From contig JAQJDB010000006.1 of the NCBI GenBank assembly GCA_032139905.1, positions 62,001 to 126,000 on the forward strand: 64,000 bases of DNA, given 5' to 3'. Within the stretch, counting starts at the first letter, position 1; every line of letters starts with the position of its first letter. Source of the stretch: Nitrospira sp. MA-1. Lineage in GTDB: Bacteria; Nitrospirota; Nitrospiria; Nitrospirales; UBA8639. A program made the position numbers and the translations under genes. Positions 1-9,751 of the stretch are shown piece after piece. Under the pieces are notes generated by a model, which searched no databases, was not told where the DNA came from, and saw nothing but the letters and a program-made list of their open reading frames with translations.

Positions 1-147
1 ACGATTCAGGAACTCCAAGTTAAGGGTGTCCCGATCACGGATGGCCCCACTCGATCCTCATCCGGCAGCCGGTTTATTTTTATCGATGCGCCGGATGGCT
101 ATGAAATTGAGTTGATAGAACGACCAGCGGGAGTTGCCATCGTCTGA
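1..147 (+). CDS. Glyoxalase/VOC-fold protein, C-terminal fragment
   Basis: The window opens inside a reading frame that runs 48 codons to a TGA at 145-147. The visible tail contains FIFIDAPDGYEIELIER, which matches the closing beta-strand of vicinal oxygen chelate (glyoxalase I-like) proteins, where the glutamate of the E-I-E-L segment is normally a metal ligand. The start lies outside the window, so substrate and subfamily cannot be assigned. It sits 27 bases upstream of uvrC on the same strand and may be co-transcribed with it. Confidence 0.6.
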   Translation, partial: TIQELQVKGVPITDGPTRSSSGSRFIFIDAPDGYEIELIERPAGVAIV

Positions 148-174
148 CCATCGGGGGGCAAGGTAAGATAAGTA

Positions 175-1917
175 ATGATGAATGCAGACACACATACTCC
201 TCAGGTCCTCTCTGACCAACCAGGTCGCTTGAGCGGAATATTAAATAATCTTCCCAAGCAACCAGGGGTCTATCTCTTTAAGGATCGTCGGGGCGACATT
301 ATCTATATTGGAAAAGCCGCCGTGTTATCGGACCGGGTGCGATCGTATTTTCAGCATGGGGCCGATCTGACACCTAAAAGCCGGGTGTTGTATTCGCAGA
401 TCGCGGATTTGGAAACCATCATCACTCACTCGGAATTCGAAGCCCTTCTGTTAGAAAGCAATCTGATCAAGCGTCATCGTCCCCGGTTCAATGTGGTCCT
501 TCGGGATGATAAACAATATCCCTATCTCCGGTTGCCGATTCTGGACGATTTCCCGAGGCTGTCTATCGTCCGCCGGGTCAAACAGGACAAGGCGTTATAT
601 TTCGGCCCGTATGTTCCTACAGGGGCCATGCGTGACACGCTGAAAGTGATTCGCAAGGTGTTCCCCCTGGCCACCTGCAAAATCGACATAAATGGGACCG
701 CTGAGCGGGCCTGCCTGGAATTTGAAATCAAGCGATGCATGGCCCCCTGCACGGGAAATCAGACGAAGGAGGACTATCATCAGATTGTGAAGCAGGTACG
801 TTGGTTTTTAGAGGGACGGGACACCGAATTACTTGAGTCATTGCGGTCAGGCATGCAGGAAGCGGCAGAGCGGGAAGAGTATGAAGAAGCCGCGCGTCTA
901 CGTGATCAGATAGGGAACATTGAACGGATGTTGGCCAAACAACGGGTGGCGCAAATCACTGCACGGGAGCAGGATATCATGGGGTTGGCTAGACTTGGTG
1001 GAGCAGCGGATGTGCAGATACTGTTTGTGCGAGGCGGCTTGTTAATCGGCCGTCGGGATTTCTTCTGGTCCGACGCTCACGGCGTCACTGATGAAGAACT
1101 GGTACGGTCGACGCTTGAACAGTTTTATGCCAAATCCGTCCTTCCCCCCAAAGAAATTTTACTTCCCGTGGGTTTTGATGATCTATCGCTAATCCAGCGC
1201 TGGTTGTCCGAGAAAAAAGAGAAAACCGTTCGCGTCCTAGTTCCGGAACGGGGAGCGAAATATGATTTGCTCCAACTCGCACAGGAAAATGCCGCAGTGG
1301 CTCTCAAGGAACATCTTCGGGTGCAATCCGAATCCAGTGAAGCGGTGGAAGAGCTTCAGACGATCCTGGGGGTACCACAGATTCCAGCTCGCATTGAATG
1401 TTTTGATATTTCCAATACCATGGGAACCCATTCAGTCGCCTCCATGGTGGTCTGGGATCAAGGCAGGATGAAGAAGTCCGACTATCGGCGATTTCGCATT
1501 AAAACGGTAGAAGGCGCCAACGACTTCGCCAGTATGCATGAAGTGGTGAAACGCCGATACGGCGGATCGTTGGCTACCAAGCCAGGAAAAACGTTGCCGG
1601 AGCCCAACCTGGTCGTGATTGATGGTGGAGCCGGACAATTGGCCGCGGCCATGGAAGCCATGGCGGAAGTTGGGCTTTCGCATGTCTCCATCTGCGGCCT
1701 CGCTAAAGCGAAGGGTGAAAAAGACGAACGGATTTTTTTGCCAGGTCACAAGACTCCCATTATCCTGCCCCTCAAATCCCCCGCCACGCGGCTGGTCCAA
1801 ACCATCCGGGATGAAGCGCATAGGTTTGCGATCACCTTTCACCGCAAATTGCGTGGCGACGCGATGATTCCCATTCAACCCCTGCATGCCACAAAAACTT
1901 CAAAAGTGAGATCCTAA
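175..1917 (+). CDS. uvrC: Excinuclease ABC subunit C, short C-terminus
   Basis: UvrC makes both incisions around a lesion in UvrABC nucleotide excision repair. The 580-residue product has the GIY-YIG nuclease domain near residues 28-105 (GVY at 31-33, YIG at 44-46, then DRVRSYF), the UvrB-interacting UVR segment near 225-260 (EYEEAARLRDQI), and the RNase H-like C-terminal nuclease with its acidic and histidine residues visible in ECFDISN, NDFASMHEV, VIDGGAGQL and DEAHRFAITFHRK. UvrC normally continues about 50-60 residues past this last motif into a tandem helix-hairpin-helix DNA-binding domain. Here the frame stops about 22 residues after it, and no HhH-like sequence appears in the other frames downstream. 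Family assignment is secure; the shortened end is the odd point. An ATG ATG pair opens the frame and the first was used. Confidence 0.95.
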   Translation: MMNADTHTPQVLSDQPGRLSGILNNLPKQPGVYLFKDRRGDIIYIGKAAVLSDRVRSYFQHGADLTPKSRVLYSQIADLETIITHSEFEALLLESNLIKRHRPRFNVVLRDDKQYPYLRLPILDDFPRLSIVRRVKQDKALYFGPYVPTGAMRDTLKVIRKVFPLATCKIDINGTAERACLEFEIKRCMAPCTGNQTKEDYHQIVKQVRWFLEGRDTELLESLRSGMQEAAEREEYEEAARLRDQIGNIERMLAKQRVAQITAREQDIMGLARLGGAADVQILFVRGGLLIGRRDFFWSDAHGVTDEELVRSTLEQFYAKSVLPPKEILLPVGFDDLSLIQRWLSEKKEKTVRVLVPERGAKYDLLQLAQENAAVALKEHLRVQSESSEAVEELQTILGVPQIPARIECFDISNTMGTHSVASMVVWDQGRMKKSDYRRFRIKTVEGANDFASMHEVVKRRYGGSLATKPGKTLPEPNLVVIDGGAGQLAAAMEAMAEVGLSHVSICGLAKAKGEKDERIFLPGHKTPIILPLKSPATRLVQTIRDEAHRFAITFHRKLRGDAMIPIQPLHATKTSKVRS

Positions 1918-2255
1918 GCATCCGCCAGACTGTTGTGTTGATCTCGGCCAGGGTTGTCCCTGTCCACAAATCCTCGCAAAAGGTGATCCGGGACCTCTTC
2001 GAAAACATGTGCCGGCGGATTTCCGCAATGCTTCATGGGAATATTGTATGGAGCGAGAGGGTTTTCCGCTTCCTTGAAAAAATTGGGTTTGGCTGTGATG
2101 AGCAGGCTGAGAATAGGGGTTTGCTTGAGGTTGTATTCTCCTTTTGTCCGTTTTTCGACGAACCCAAGGCTTCTTACTCCTGAGTGAGAGATTTAAGGTC
2201 TTCGAGGGCTCCACCGAAGGATACACACATCACGTATGAAGAGGAGGTGTGACGG
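1918..2255. other. Intergenic stretch, uvrC to zinc-ribbon gene
   Basis: About 340 bases without a gene I can support. Open frames on both strands exist here but have no recognisable domain and no good start context. The end of the stretch carries a strong purine-rich ribosome-binding site at 2241-2248 for the next gene. Confidence 0.4.
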
Positions 2256-2504
2256 GTGCAATGCCCTCGATGTCAGGGAACCATGATAGTTGATCACTTT
2301 GTAGATATGGCTACGAGTGGCGAGATTTGGATGCCTGGTTGGCGGTGTCTGATGTGTGGAGAAATCGTTGATCCGCTCATTGAGCATCATCGTCAATTGC
2401 AGCGTGAACATCAGGAAGTGGTTGGTGCCATTTCCGGATCAACCGCTCGCCCTCCCTCACCTGTTTTCGTGAAGTCGCGCAAGGCGAATAAGCGGTCCTT
2501 CTAA
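2256..2504 (+). CDS. Small zinc-ribbon protein of unknown function
   Basis: This is an 82-residue protein with two CxxC pairs: CPRC at residues 3-6 and CLMC near residues 31-34. They are separated by a short hydrophobic stretch containing GEIWMPGWRC, the layout of a treble-clef or zinc-ribbon knuckle. The start is a GTG at 2256 placed 7 bases after GAGGAGGT (2241-2248), which fixes the start convincingly. The C-terminal third is basic and looks disordered. I do not recognise a named family; a role in nucleic-acid or protein binding is only a guess from the zinc fold. Confidence 0.65.
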   Translation: MQCPRCQGTMIVDHFVDMATSGEIWMPGWRCLMCGEIVDPLIEHHRQLQREHQEVVGAISGSTARPPSPVFVKSRKANKRSF

Positions 2505-2814
2505 CCTTTCTGTTTTTCCCCTTTTCCCTGTGCATTTATTCGCGATCCTGTGGTCTGCATGGCCTCCTTGCGAGTTGCTTGTGGGGTGGGTTTCTCTATG
2601 CTAGATTCCTCAGGATGCTGCGGAAAAATCAGCGTTTCCCAACGTCAAATCTAGAGGCAATGATCCTCTCAGTTTCCAAATTTCTTTATCCAATTTGACG
2701 AGGAAATATTTTTACCCATTCCGACATTCCTTAACAAATGTGACGAGGAAGCAGGGATGTATTTGTGGCGCACCATCGAGGCGACCACCGAATCTTCTTT
2801 TATAAGGCATAAGC
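2505..2814. other. leuS upstream region with direct and inverted repeats
   Basis: Non-coding. It contains a 7-bp inverted repeat (CTAGATT at 2601-2607 and AATCTAG at 2648-2654) and an imperfect direct repeat of about 25 bp ending in TGACGAGGAA (2696-2705 and 2741-2750, period 45). No T-box consensus was seen. It probably holds the leuS promoter and 5' leader. Confidence 0.4.
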
Positions 2815-5445
2815 ATGGCACATACCTACGATCATCAGACCGTTGAAGCAAAGTGGCAGGCATATTGGGATCACTCCGGGACTTTTCAAGTTCAGGAAGA
2901 TTCGGATAAGCCCAAATATTATTGCTTGGAGATGTTTCCTTATCCCTCTGGTCGCATTCATATGGGCCATGTGCGTGTGTATGCCATCGGGGATGTCGTG
3001 GCTCGCTATAAGACAATGCGTGGATATAACGTGTTGCACCCAATGGGGTGGGATGCATTCGGGTTGCCGGCCGAAAATGCCGCGATTGAGAAAGGGGTGC
3101 ACCCCAACGTCTGGACTCAAGAGAATGTGGCCTATATGAAAAGGCAACTCCAACGTATGGGTCTGTCCTATGATTGGGATCGGGAGGTGAACACCTCCCA
3201 GCCTGAGTATTACCGCTGGAATCAATGGATCTTTGTGAAAATGGTTGAGCGTGGATTGGCGTATCGGAAACGCTCGGCAGTGAATTGGTGTCTTTCTTGT
3301 GAAACGGTCTTGGCGAATGAGCAGGTCCTGGAGAAAGAAGGAAAAGACGGGGGCGTGTGCTGGCGATGCGAGTCGGTCGTCATTCAAAAAGAATTGGAGC
3401 AGTGGTTTTTCCGGATTACGTCCTATGCTCAGGAATTATTGGATGGCTGTGAGCGGTTAGCGACCTGGCCTACTCGTGTGCTGGCCATGCAGCGGCATTG
3501 GATTGGGCGGAGCGAAGGGGTGGAGCTGGATTTTCCCTTAGCGGAGACCGTAGCCGGGCTACAGGCGATCCGGGTGTTTACCACGAGACCGGATACAATT
3601 TATGGCGCCACCTTCATGAGTCTGGCCCCGGAATCGCCCCTGGTCGAACAATTGATAACCGGGAGACCTGAGGCCGCAGGAGTGCGAGAGTTTGTGACTC
3701 GTGTGTCTCGCGTGGATAAAGCGACCCGTACGGCTGCTGATCGGGAGAAAGAAGGGGTGTTTACCGGCGCCTACGCCATCAATCCGTTTACCAAGGAACG
3801 CATTCCGATTTGGGTGGCGAATTTTGTGTTGTATGAATATGGCACGGGGGCGATTATGGCTGTTCCCGCGCATGACCAGCGAGATTTTGAATTCGCACAA
3901 ACCTATCACATCCCGATTCGGCTGGTAATCCAAGACCCGGAAGGCAAGTTGGCCTCTGAAACCCTGGAGGCCGCCTATGTAGAACAGGATGACGCAGGCC
4001 TTTTGGTGAATTCAGGGAATTTTTCCAGCTTGTCCGTGTCGCAAGCCAAACAGGCCATCGGCGAATATGTGGAAACACAGGGATGGGGGAAACGAACCAT
4101 CAATTTTCGGTTAAGAGATTGGGGGATCTCCAGACAACGCTATTGGGGCACGCCCATTCCGATGCTGTATTGTGATCGGTGTGGCATTGTTCCGGTCCCT
4201 GAAGGCGACTTGCCGGTGCTGTTGCCTGACGATGTGCCGTTCACGGGGAAGGGTGGGTCTCCACTTAAGGAATCTCCTTCGTTTGCACAAGCCACCTGTC
4301 CCACATGTGGCGGTCCGGCACGCCGTGAAACCGATACCATGGATACCTTTGTGGATTCGTCATGGTATTTCCTTCGCTATTGCTCGCCTAAAGACACCAC
4401 ACAAGCGGTGAATCCCCAGGCCGCACAACATTGGATGGCAGTGGACCAATATGTCGGTGGAATCGAGCATGCCGTGTTGCATCTGTTGTATGCACGCTTC
4501 TTTACCAAGGTTTTACGTGACCTGGGTCTCACGACGGCTGATGAACCCTTCACCCATTTGCTTACGCAAGGCATGGTGACCAAGGATACCTATTGGTGTG
4601 AAGAGCATCGATGGCTGCTTCCCACTGAAATCAAAAAAAATGGTGAACAGCGCGTCTGTATTCACTGTGGTCAGGCCATTGTGACAGGCCGCACTGAGAA
4701 AATGTCCAAGTCTAAAAAGAATATTGCCTCCCCTGAGGACTTGTGTGACCGATATGGGGCGGACACGGCCAGAATGTTTTCCTTATTTGCCGCACCACCG
4801 GAAAAAGATTTGGAATGGAGCGATACGGGAGTGGAAGGATGCTACCGTTTTCTCAACCGGGTCTGGCGTCTGGTGCAGGATCTCCTTCCGGTCGTGAATG
4901 GGGCGGCTTCAAATCAGGGATCCGGCGAGTCCGTGCTTCTCCCTCAACTGCAACGGGCCACGCATCAGACGATAAAGAAAGTGACGGAGGATCTTGAGCG
5001 GGGTTTTCAGTTTAATACGGCCATTGCGGCTCTGATGGAATTTGTGAATGAGTTGTATAAGTTCTGGAAAGAACATCCGGGGGAGACGTTAACCCCTGCC
5101 GAACGAGCCGAGTGGCGAACAACGATGGAAACCTTGGTGATGTTGCTTGCACCCTTTGCTCCACATGTGACGGAGGAGTTGTGGGAGATGCTGGGGAAGC
5201 GGCCAGGGATGAGCCGGCAGGCCTGGCCCAAATTTGATCCCGTTCTAGTGGCCAGCGCCGAATGGACGATTCCTTTACAGGTGAATGGAAAACTCCGGAG
5301 TAAGATCGTGGTTCCAGCCGGATCGACAAAGGAGCAAATCATTACAGGGGCTCAGGCGGATCCCAAATTGGTGGAATGGTTGCAGGGCAAGGTCGCCCGC
5401 AAAATTATTTACGTGGAACAGAAGCTGGTGAATTTTGTCATTTAA
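2815..5445 (+). CDS. leuS: Leucyl-tRNA synthetase
   Basis: A class I aminoacyl-tRNA synthetase that charges tRNA-Leu. The 876-residue length is normal for bacterial LeuRS. The HIGH-type motif is HMGH within [13 protein letters not shown] near residue 50, and the KMSKS motif is intact near residue 630. Between them lies the CP1 editing domain, with [12 protein letters not shown] near 255 and a [15 protein letters not shown] segment near 345. Cysteine pairs (CLSC/CWRC, CDRC/CPTC and a later CIHC) look like zinc-binding knuckles. The anticodon-binding and C-terminal domains follow ([14 protein letters not shown]). It is the first gene of a leuS-lptE-holA run, an order also known in proteobacteria; lptE starts inside its last codons, indicating co-transcription. 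Confidence 0.98.
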   Translation: MAHTYDHQTVEAKWQAYWDHSGTFQVQEDSDKPKYYCLEMFPYPSGRIHMGHVRVYAIGDVVARYKTMRGYNVLHPMGWDAFGLPAENAAIEKGVHPNVWTQENVAYMKRQLQRMGLSYDWDREVNTSQPEYYRWNQWIFVKMVERGLAYRKRSAVNWCLSCETVLANEQVLEKEGKDGGVCWRCESVVIQKELEQWFFRITSYAQELLDGCERLATWPTRVLAMQRHWIGRSEGVELDFPLAETVAGLQAIRVFTTRPDTIYGATFMSLAPESPLVEQLITGRPEAAGVREFVTRVSRVDKATRTAADREKEGVFTGAYAINPFTKERIPIWVANFVLYEYGTGAIMAVPAHDQRDFEFAQTYHIPIRLVIQDPEGKLASETLEAAYVEQDDAGLLVNSGNFSSLSVSQAKQAIGEYVETQGWGKRTINFRLRDWGISRQRYWGTPIPMLYCDRCGIVPVPEGDLPVLLPDDVPFTGKGGSPLKESPSFAQATCPTCGGPARRETDTMDTFVDSSWYFLRYCSPKDTTQAVNPQAAQHWMAVDQYVGGIEHAVLHLLYARFFTKVLRDLGLTTADEPFTHLLTQGMVTKDTYWCEEHRWLLPTEIKKNGEQRVCIHCGQAIVTGRTEKMSKSKKNIASPEDLCDRYGADTARMFSLFAAPPEKDLEWSDTGVEGCYRFLNRVWRLVQDLLPVVNGAASNQGSGESVLLPQLQRATHQTIKKVTEDLERGFQFNTAIAALMEFVNELYKFWKEHPGETLTPAERAEWRTTMETLVMLLAPFAPHVTEELWEMLGKRPGMSRQAWPKFDPVLVASAEWTIPLQVNGKLRSKIVVPAGSTKEQIITGAQADPKLVEWLQGKVARKIIYVEQKLVNFVI

Positions 5446-6160
5446 CGCCCTCCCACGAGGTAGGCTTCTTAAGCGGGTGAGATGGCTGCTGAGCGGATGG
5501 GGTGTCGTGCTCCTGTGTCTGAGTGCCGGATGTGGGTACCAATTCACGGTTGAGGGGCCGGGTCCGGTGGTCGGGGATAGTGCCGACCATGTTTCGCAAG
5601 GACCGCCGGTCCGTTTGGTCTTTCCTGTTCTAAAAAATAACAGCTTTGAACCAAACCTGGAATTCAAATACACCAGGTACCTTCGTCAGGCGTTTCAATC
5701 GGTCGGAAGCGCCGAATTTGTCGATGATGCCTCCGCCGATTTTATTATGGAAGGCGCGATCCTATCGGTCTCGCTTCCTTCGTTGGCCTTTACCCGCACG
5801 CAGACACAAGAAAGCCGAGTGATGGTGAGGGTGGTGGTGAGGGTGAAGGATCGGAAAACGGGAAGAGTCCGATGGTCTCAAGCCGGAACCAGTACGGCAG
5901 AGTTCTTTGTGGGGGCCAAATCAACCTCAGATTCCGAGACTGGATTGCAATTTAACCGGGTCTTGCAGGACCGGGCCGTTGAACAAGCGGGGATACAGGT
6001 GGCTGCCGACTTAGCCGATCAATTTTTGGGAGCCAGGGATCAGGGGGTTTTTGATAGGAATAGAAATGACGCTGTCCCGGATCCGGAATCCAGTGAGGAC
6101 GAATCCCTCGATATCTCGCCTCAGGGAGACTTTTTGCCCCCAGGTTCCCAGATGCCTTGA
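5435..6160 (+). CDS. lptE: LptE-type LPS assembly lipoprotein
   Basis: This 241-residue protein has a basic N-terminus, a hydrophobic core and the lipobox LSAGC, so it should be an outer-membrane lipoprotein exposed to the periplasm. The mature part begins GYQF and includes [15 protein letters not shown] and a long beta-rich segment, as in LptE/RlpB, the plug of the LptD translocon that inserts lipopolysaccharide. Position between leuS and holA supports the call, because that order is a hallmark of lptE. The start used is a TTG overlapping leuS by 11 bases; a GTG at 5477, about 12 bases after GAGGTAGG, is a good alternative and keeps the signal peptide. The acidic C-terminal tail looks disordered. 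Confidence 0.82.
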   Translation: MSFNALPRGRLLKRVRWLLSGWGVVLLCLSAGCGYQFTVEGPGPVVGDSADHVSQGPPVRLVFPVLKNNSFEPNLEFKYTRYLRQAFQSVGSAEFVDDASADFIMEGAILSVSLPSLAFTRTQTQESRVMVRVVVRVKDRKTGRVRWSQAGTSTAEFFVGAKSTSDSETGLQFNRVLQDRAVEQAGIQVAADLADQFLGARDQGVFDRNRNDAVPDPESSEDESLDISPQGDFLPPGSQMP

Positions 6161-6209
6161 TTAACGGAATGGTTTGGCAGGTTTCTCTCCTGCTTTGGGC
6201 GCATTCACC

Positions 6210-7301
6210 ATGAAAGTTCATGAACTTCAAAGTCAGATCAACCGGCAAGGGTTATCCCCTCTGTATTTGGTGATTGGGGAAGAGCCCTATTTTCGCGATC
6301 AGGCCTTGAGCATTCTTCGTGCGGCAGGTCAGGAAACGGATGGTTCAAAGTTATCGGACCATTCAACGACCAATGATTCCTCCCAGATGTTTCATGTCGA
6401 TGTCGTCTATGGTGATGAAACCGACGCGTCGGAAATATTAGCCATTTCTGAAGAAACCTCGTTTTTTTCTCTGAGGCGACTGCTCATCATTAAATGGGCA
6501 GACAAGCTGTCTGCCCGGGATGGTGAAGCCCTCATGCCCTATTTTCAGGCTCCCAATGAAACGACCACGCTGGTCATCACTGCGGCGAAATTGGATGGGC
6601 GAACGAAGTGGGTGCAAGACCTGAAAAAACGGGCGACGGTGGTGGAATGCTCTCCGGTATTTGAGGGGCAGCGAGCAGGGTGGGTTACGCAGCGAGCCCG
6701 AGAGTTAGGCTTGCAGTTGGAGGACAGTGCTTTGGAGATATTGAAGGATCAGATTGCCGAAGGGTTGTATGGGACGGCTGGTGAATTACAGAAATTGGTG
6801 GCGTTTATGCCGGAAGGACATCGTGTCAGCGCCACGGATGTGGAAACGGTTAGGGGAAAACCGCCTGGTATTTCGGTCTTTGACTGGTCTGAAGCCGTCG
6901 CCCGAGGAGATCAGGGGCGAGCCCTGGATATCGTGGCAAAAAATTTGGAAACGGGCGAAGCACCCTTACGTATGTTAGGTGCCTTTTTGTGGCAGATGCG
7001 GAAGATTTGGAAAACTCACGCGTTGATGCAGGAAGGGCATGATGCGGGACAGGCCGCACGCCAGGCAGGAGTTCCCCCATTTCGTGCCCGTGAATTTGTC
7101 CAACAGGTGCAGCGGTGGAACGAGCCACTCCTCCGCAGGGCATGGGAACTATTCGCTCAAGCTGATTCGGCTCTCAAAGGAGGGCAGGCATCACGTCCGA
7201 AGCTTATTTTGGATGATCTGGTCATCCAACTGTGCCAGGCCACAAAAGCAGGTCAAGGCACCAAGGTCTTAGCTGGTCGCACGAAACCTCACAAGGTGTG
7301 A
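6210..7301 (+). CDS. holA: DNA polymerase III delta subunit
   Basis: HolA is the delta subunit of the clamp loader, which opens the beta sliding clamp during replication. The 363-residue product begins MKVHELQSQINRQG and continues PLYLVIGEEPYFRDQAL, the standard N-terminal AAA+-like signature of delta. FFSLRRLLIIKWAD and the later GELQKLVAF and ISVFDWSEAVARGD segments also fit the family. I chose the ATG at 6210 over an upstream TTG at 6174 because family members normally start at this motif. It follows lptE closely and converges on rpsT, with only 24 bases between the stop codons. Confidence 0.93.
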   Translation: MKVHELQSQINRQGLSPLYLVIGEEPYFRDQALSILRAAGQETDGSKLSDHSTTNDSSQMFHVDVVYGDETDASEILAISEETSFFSLRRLLIIKWADKLSARDGEALMPYFQAPNETTTLVITAAKLDGRTKWVQDLKKRATVVECSPVFEGQRAGWVTQRARELGLQLEDSALEILKDQIAEGLYGTAGELQKLVAFMPEGHRVSATDVETVRGKPPGISVFDWSEAVARGDQGRALDIVAKNLETGEAPLRMLGAFLWQMRKIWKTHALMQEGHDAGQAARQAGVPPFRAREFVQQVQRWNEPLLRRAWELFAQADSALKGGQASRPKLILDDLVIQLCQATKAGQGTKVLAGRTKPHKV

Positions 7302-7325
7302 GATTCCGTGACCATTTTAACCGAA

Positions 7326-7598
7326 TTATTTGGTTGAGAGAGTATTGACGCGGGAGGCGAGGCGGGAAACCCAACGAGAGGCGGTGTTCCGATGAAGCGT
7401 GCCTTTGGTGACCGCTTTATGCAGCTCAGAGGTGGCTTCCCGCAAAGAAGCCTTGGCCTCGTCGCCCTTGTTCTCTTTGACTGCCCCATTCACCTTCTTG
7501 ATAAAGGTCCTTACCCGTCGCAGGATAGACCGGTTACGTTCCTGGCGTTTCAGAGTTTGACGAGCTGCTTTGATTGCTGAATGATGTCGATTAGCCAT
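7326..7598 (-). CDS. rpsT: 30S ribosomal protein S20
   Basis: This 90-residue, very basic helical protein begins MANRHHSAIKAARQTLKRQERNR, the typical S20 opening, and binds 16S rRNA in the small subunit. Length and lysine/arginine content match the family. A GGAGG sequence lies just upstream of the ATG on the minus strand (complement of the bases near 7608-7612). It is transcribed alone, convergent to holA, as is common for rpsT. Confidence 0.97.
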   Translation of the reverse strand: MANRHHSAIKAARQTLKRQERNRSILRRVRTFIKKVNGAVKENKGDEAKASLREATSELHKAVTKGTLHRNTASRWVSRLASRVNTLSTK

Positions 7599-7772
7599 AT
7601 TTTCCTCCAGAGAAAAAAACCGAATCGATTTTTTATCACAATTGCATGAAAGTGGTCAAATGAACGCGTCGTAAACTGTTGTGGTGGTCAAAAAGCCTCA
7701 TGACCATTGAGAGATGAGTTTATCTTGAAAAATTAGGTCAAATATCGTTGGTGGGCGCGAGTGGTATTTGGC

Positions 7773-7801
7773 TTGCGACCCTTACGGCCCTCTGATAAGA
7801 T
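7773..7801 (+). promoter_or_regulatory. Candidate sigma-70-type promoter for tRNA-His
   Basis: TTGCGA at 7773-7778 and TAAGAT at 7796-7801 are separated by 17 bases, and the tRNA begins 35 bases downstream. Spacing and sequence are close to the housekeeping consensus. This is a by-eye call. Confidence 0.4.
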
Positions 7802-7835
7802 TGCCCTCTTCTTCTGCGTGAAAATTCCATGTGAT

Positions 7836-7913
7836 GGTGGGTGTAGCTCAGTTGGTTAGAGCGCCGGATTGTGGATCCGGAGGTCGCGGGTTCAATTCCC
7901 GTCACTCACCCCA
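7836..7913 (+). tRNA. tRNA-His (GTG anticodon), CCA encoded
   Basis: A complete cloverleaf can be drawn: acceptor stem GTGGGTG (7837-7843) with CACTCAC (7903-7909), a D arm with AGCTCAGTTGGTTAGAGC, anticodon stem CCGGA/TCCGG around the loop TTGTGGA with anticodon GTG, and the T arm with GGTTCAATTCC. The histidine-specific extra G(-1) at 7836 can pair with C73 at 7910, and the CCA end is genomically encoded at 7911-7913. Confidence 0.96.
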
Positions 7914-8185
7914 TTTATTTTCATAATCCACGTAAGCCCGTTTGTAGGTATGTTGTAGATGCCGCAAACTCCCATCGTGTTTTCTACATTATCTCCGCCT
8001 GGTATTTTTTTCGAATAATGACGGAATGATACGTTCTATTCCGCTAGTGCTGCTTCGCTTCCTTACTCCCAGACAACTTTGATGTACACATGAGTTGCTT
8101 TGGAGGCGAGTCATCATTTGGCCTGCCTCATTTTGGTTGGAATCAGATCTAGGGCACGATGACTTTTTGAGAAGAACCAAGTCCA

Positions 8186-9751
8186 CTAGTCATAGGTAAA
8201 GGGCAGGTATTGGTAGAGCCAGGTTTCGGTCAGGGTTCGATCCCCAAGCTTCAGGAATAGGCGGAGATTGACCGGCTCCTTGCCTTCGACATAGAGATCG
8301 AAAGCTGCCCGCCAATTCCTGGTGCCGACCACTTGCAGGGCGTATTCGTTGTCGATTCGACCCTTGGACGTGCTGATGACCGGTTTAACTTTGTCCAGCT
8401 TGGTGATCTCATTGAGTGGCCCACCCTCGAAGTCAATCACGAATTTCCGGCCGCCTTTCGGGCGTGGCTGACCGGGAACGCCGGCATTGCCCAGTCGGGT
8501 GTGAATGACCCGGGCGACCGTATCGGACGGATAGGGTTCGGTCGCGACCCAATGAAGTCGATAGGTGTAATGCCACTCGGAGCCGGCCTTAACCGGTTCT
8601 TTCGGCAGCCAATAGATGACGATATTGTCATGGATTTCGTCGTCGGTTGGAATTTCGATCAATTGGATTGCGCCTTCGCCCCACTCACCTGCCGGCTCGA
8701 TCCAGACGCTTGGCCTCCGGTCATAGAATACTCCGTCATCTTCATAGTGGTAGAAGGCGCGATCCCTCTGCAGCAAGCCAAAACCCCTGGGGTTGGTATC
8801 GGCGAAGCTATTGGTCATGACCGATGACGGGTTGTTGAGGGGACGCCAGATACGCTCGCCTGCCCCGGTCCACATTGTCAGACCGTCGTTATCATGGATT
8901 TCTGGCCGCCAGTCCCTGATCTGATGGCGATTATTTTCGGCATACCAGAACATGCTGGTCAGCGGTGCGATCCCCAGGCGTTTGATGTCCTGGCGCGGGT
9001 AGAGATTGGCGTCGATATCCATGAGGATCTGCTGGTTTTTGATGCAGACCATGCGGAACGCACCGGTGACGCTCGGGCCGTCGAGCAGGGCATAGACCAC
9101 AAATTCCTTGCTGTCCGGGGTGCCCGGCTCCAACCAGAATTCGGTGAATCGGGGAAATTCCTCCGGGGTGGGCAGGGCCGGATCGATTGCCACGCCTCGC
9201 GCCGAGAGGCCGTATTGATTGAGTTCTCCGGAACTGCGGAAATAAGAAGCACCGAGAAACGCCATCCAATCGGTGGTTGCTCCTGGTCCATCCTGGAGGC
9301 GAAAGCCGGAGAAGCCAAGATCATCCGGAAAGACCTTGCCGAGACTGGTTCCGCCAAAGGTGTAGTACTCGGAACGGTAAAGAATTTCTCGGGACCGGCC
9401 ATCCTCAAGAGCATGAATCTTTACGGGCACTTTGAAATAGCGGCCAAGATGGAAGAACTGAGCCGGAAAATTCACGCTGCCGTCTTCGCCCAGCCCTCGC
9501 TCGCGTTTGAATACGATCTCCTGAAAGGCGTCGTAGTCGATTGATTCCAAGACCGCGTCATGACGGACCACAGGCTCCTCATAGGGCAACGTGGCCATTG
9601 CCTTGGCGCGTTGCTTCAGCTCATCAAATGAGAAAGGTTTGGCGGTATCGAACTGGATTCCGGAGGTCCCGGCTCCACTTCGCGCCTTGGGGAGGGCAGT
9701 CAAGGCACCGAGAGCGCTCATTACAACGAGAAATTGTCGGCGATTCAACAT
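8186..9751 (-). CDS. Periplasmic glucan biosynthesis protein, OpgG/OpgD family
   Basis: This 521-residue protein belongs to the MdoG/OpgG family that shapes osmoregulated periplasmic glucans. The N-terminus NRRQFLVVMSALGALTALP resembles a Tat signal peptide (RRQFL followed by a hydrophobic stretch), which is a feature of OpgD rather than OpgG. Family segments visible include FSFDELKQRAKAMA, FFHLGRYFKVPVKIH, YRSEYYTFGGTSLGK, ENNRHQIRDWRPEIHDNDGL and FADTNPRGFGLLQRDR. The gene stands alone, with no opgH glucosyltransferase next to it, so the glucan synthase must be encoded elsewhere or be absent. It is GC-richer than the housekeeping genes around it, which may hint at transfer. Confidence 0.88.
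   Translation of the reverse strand: MLNRRQFLVVMSALGALTALPKARSGAGTSGIQFDTAKPFSFDELKQRAKAMATLPYEEPVVRHDAVLESIDYDAFQEIVFKRERGLGEDGSVNFPAQFFHLGRYFKVPVKIHALEDGRSREILYRSEYYTFGGTSLGKVFPDDLGFSGFRLQDGPGATTDWMAFLGASYFRSSGELNQYGLSARGVAIDPALPTPEEFPRFTEFWLEPGTPDSKEFVVYALLDGPSVTGAFRMVCIKNQQILMDIDANLYPRQDIKRLGIAPLTSMFWYAENNRHQIRDWRPEIHDNDGLTMWTGAGERIWRPLNNPSSVMTNSFADTNPRGFGLLQRDRAFYHYEDDGVFYDRRPSVWIEPAGEWGEGAIQLIEIPTDDEIHDNIVIYWLPKEPVKAGSEWHYTYRLHWVATEPYPSDTVARVIHTRLGNAGVPGQPRPKGGRKFVIDFEGGPLNEITKLDKVKPVISTSKGRIDNEYALQVVGTRNWRAAFDLYVEGKEPVNLRLFLKLGDRTLTETWLYQYLPFTYD

Noticed and set aside
1432-1887. 151-codon frame on the minus strand
   Set aside because: It lies entirely inside uvrC, which has clear motifs on the plus strand, and it shows no domain of its own.
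1918-2255. Frameshifted HhH end of uvrC
   Set aside because: No HhH-like residues in any of the three plus-strand frames downstream of the stop.
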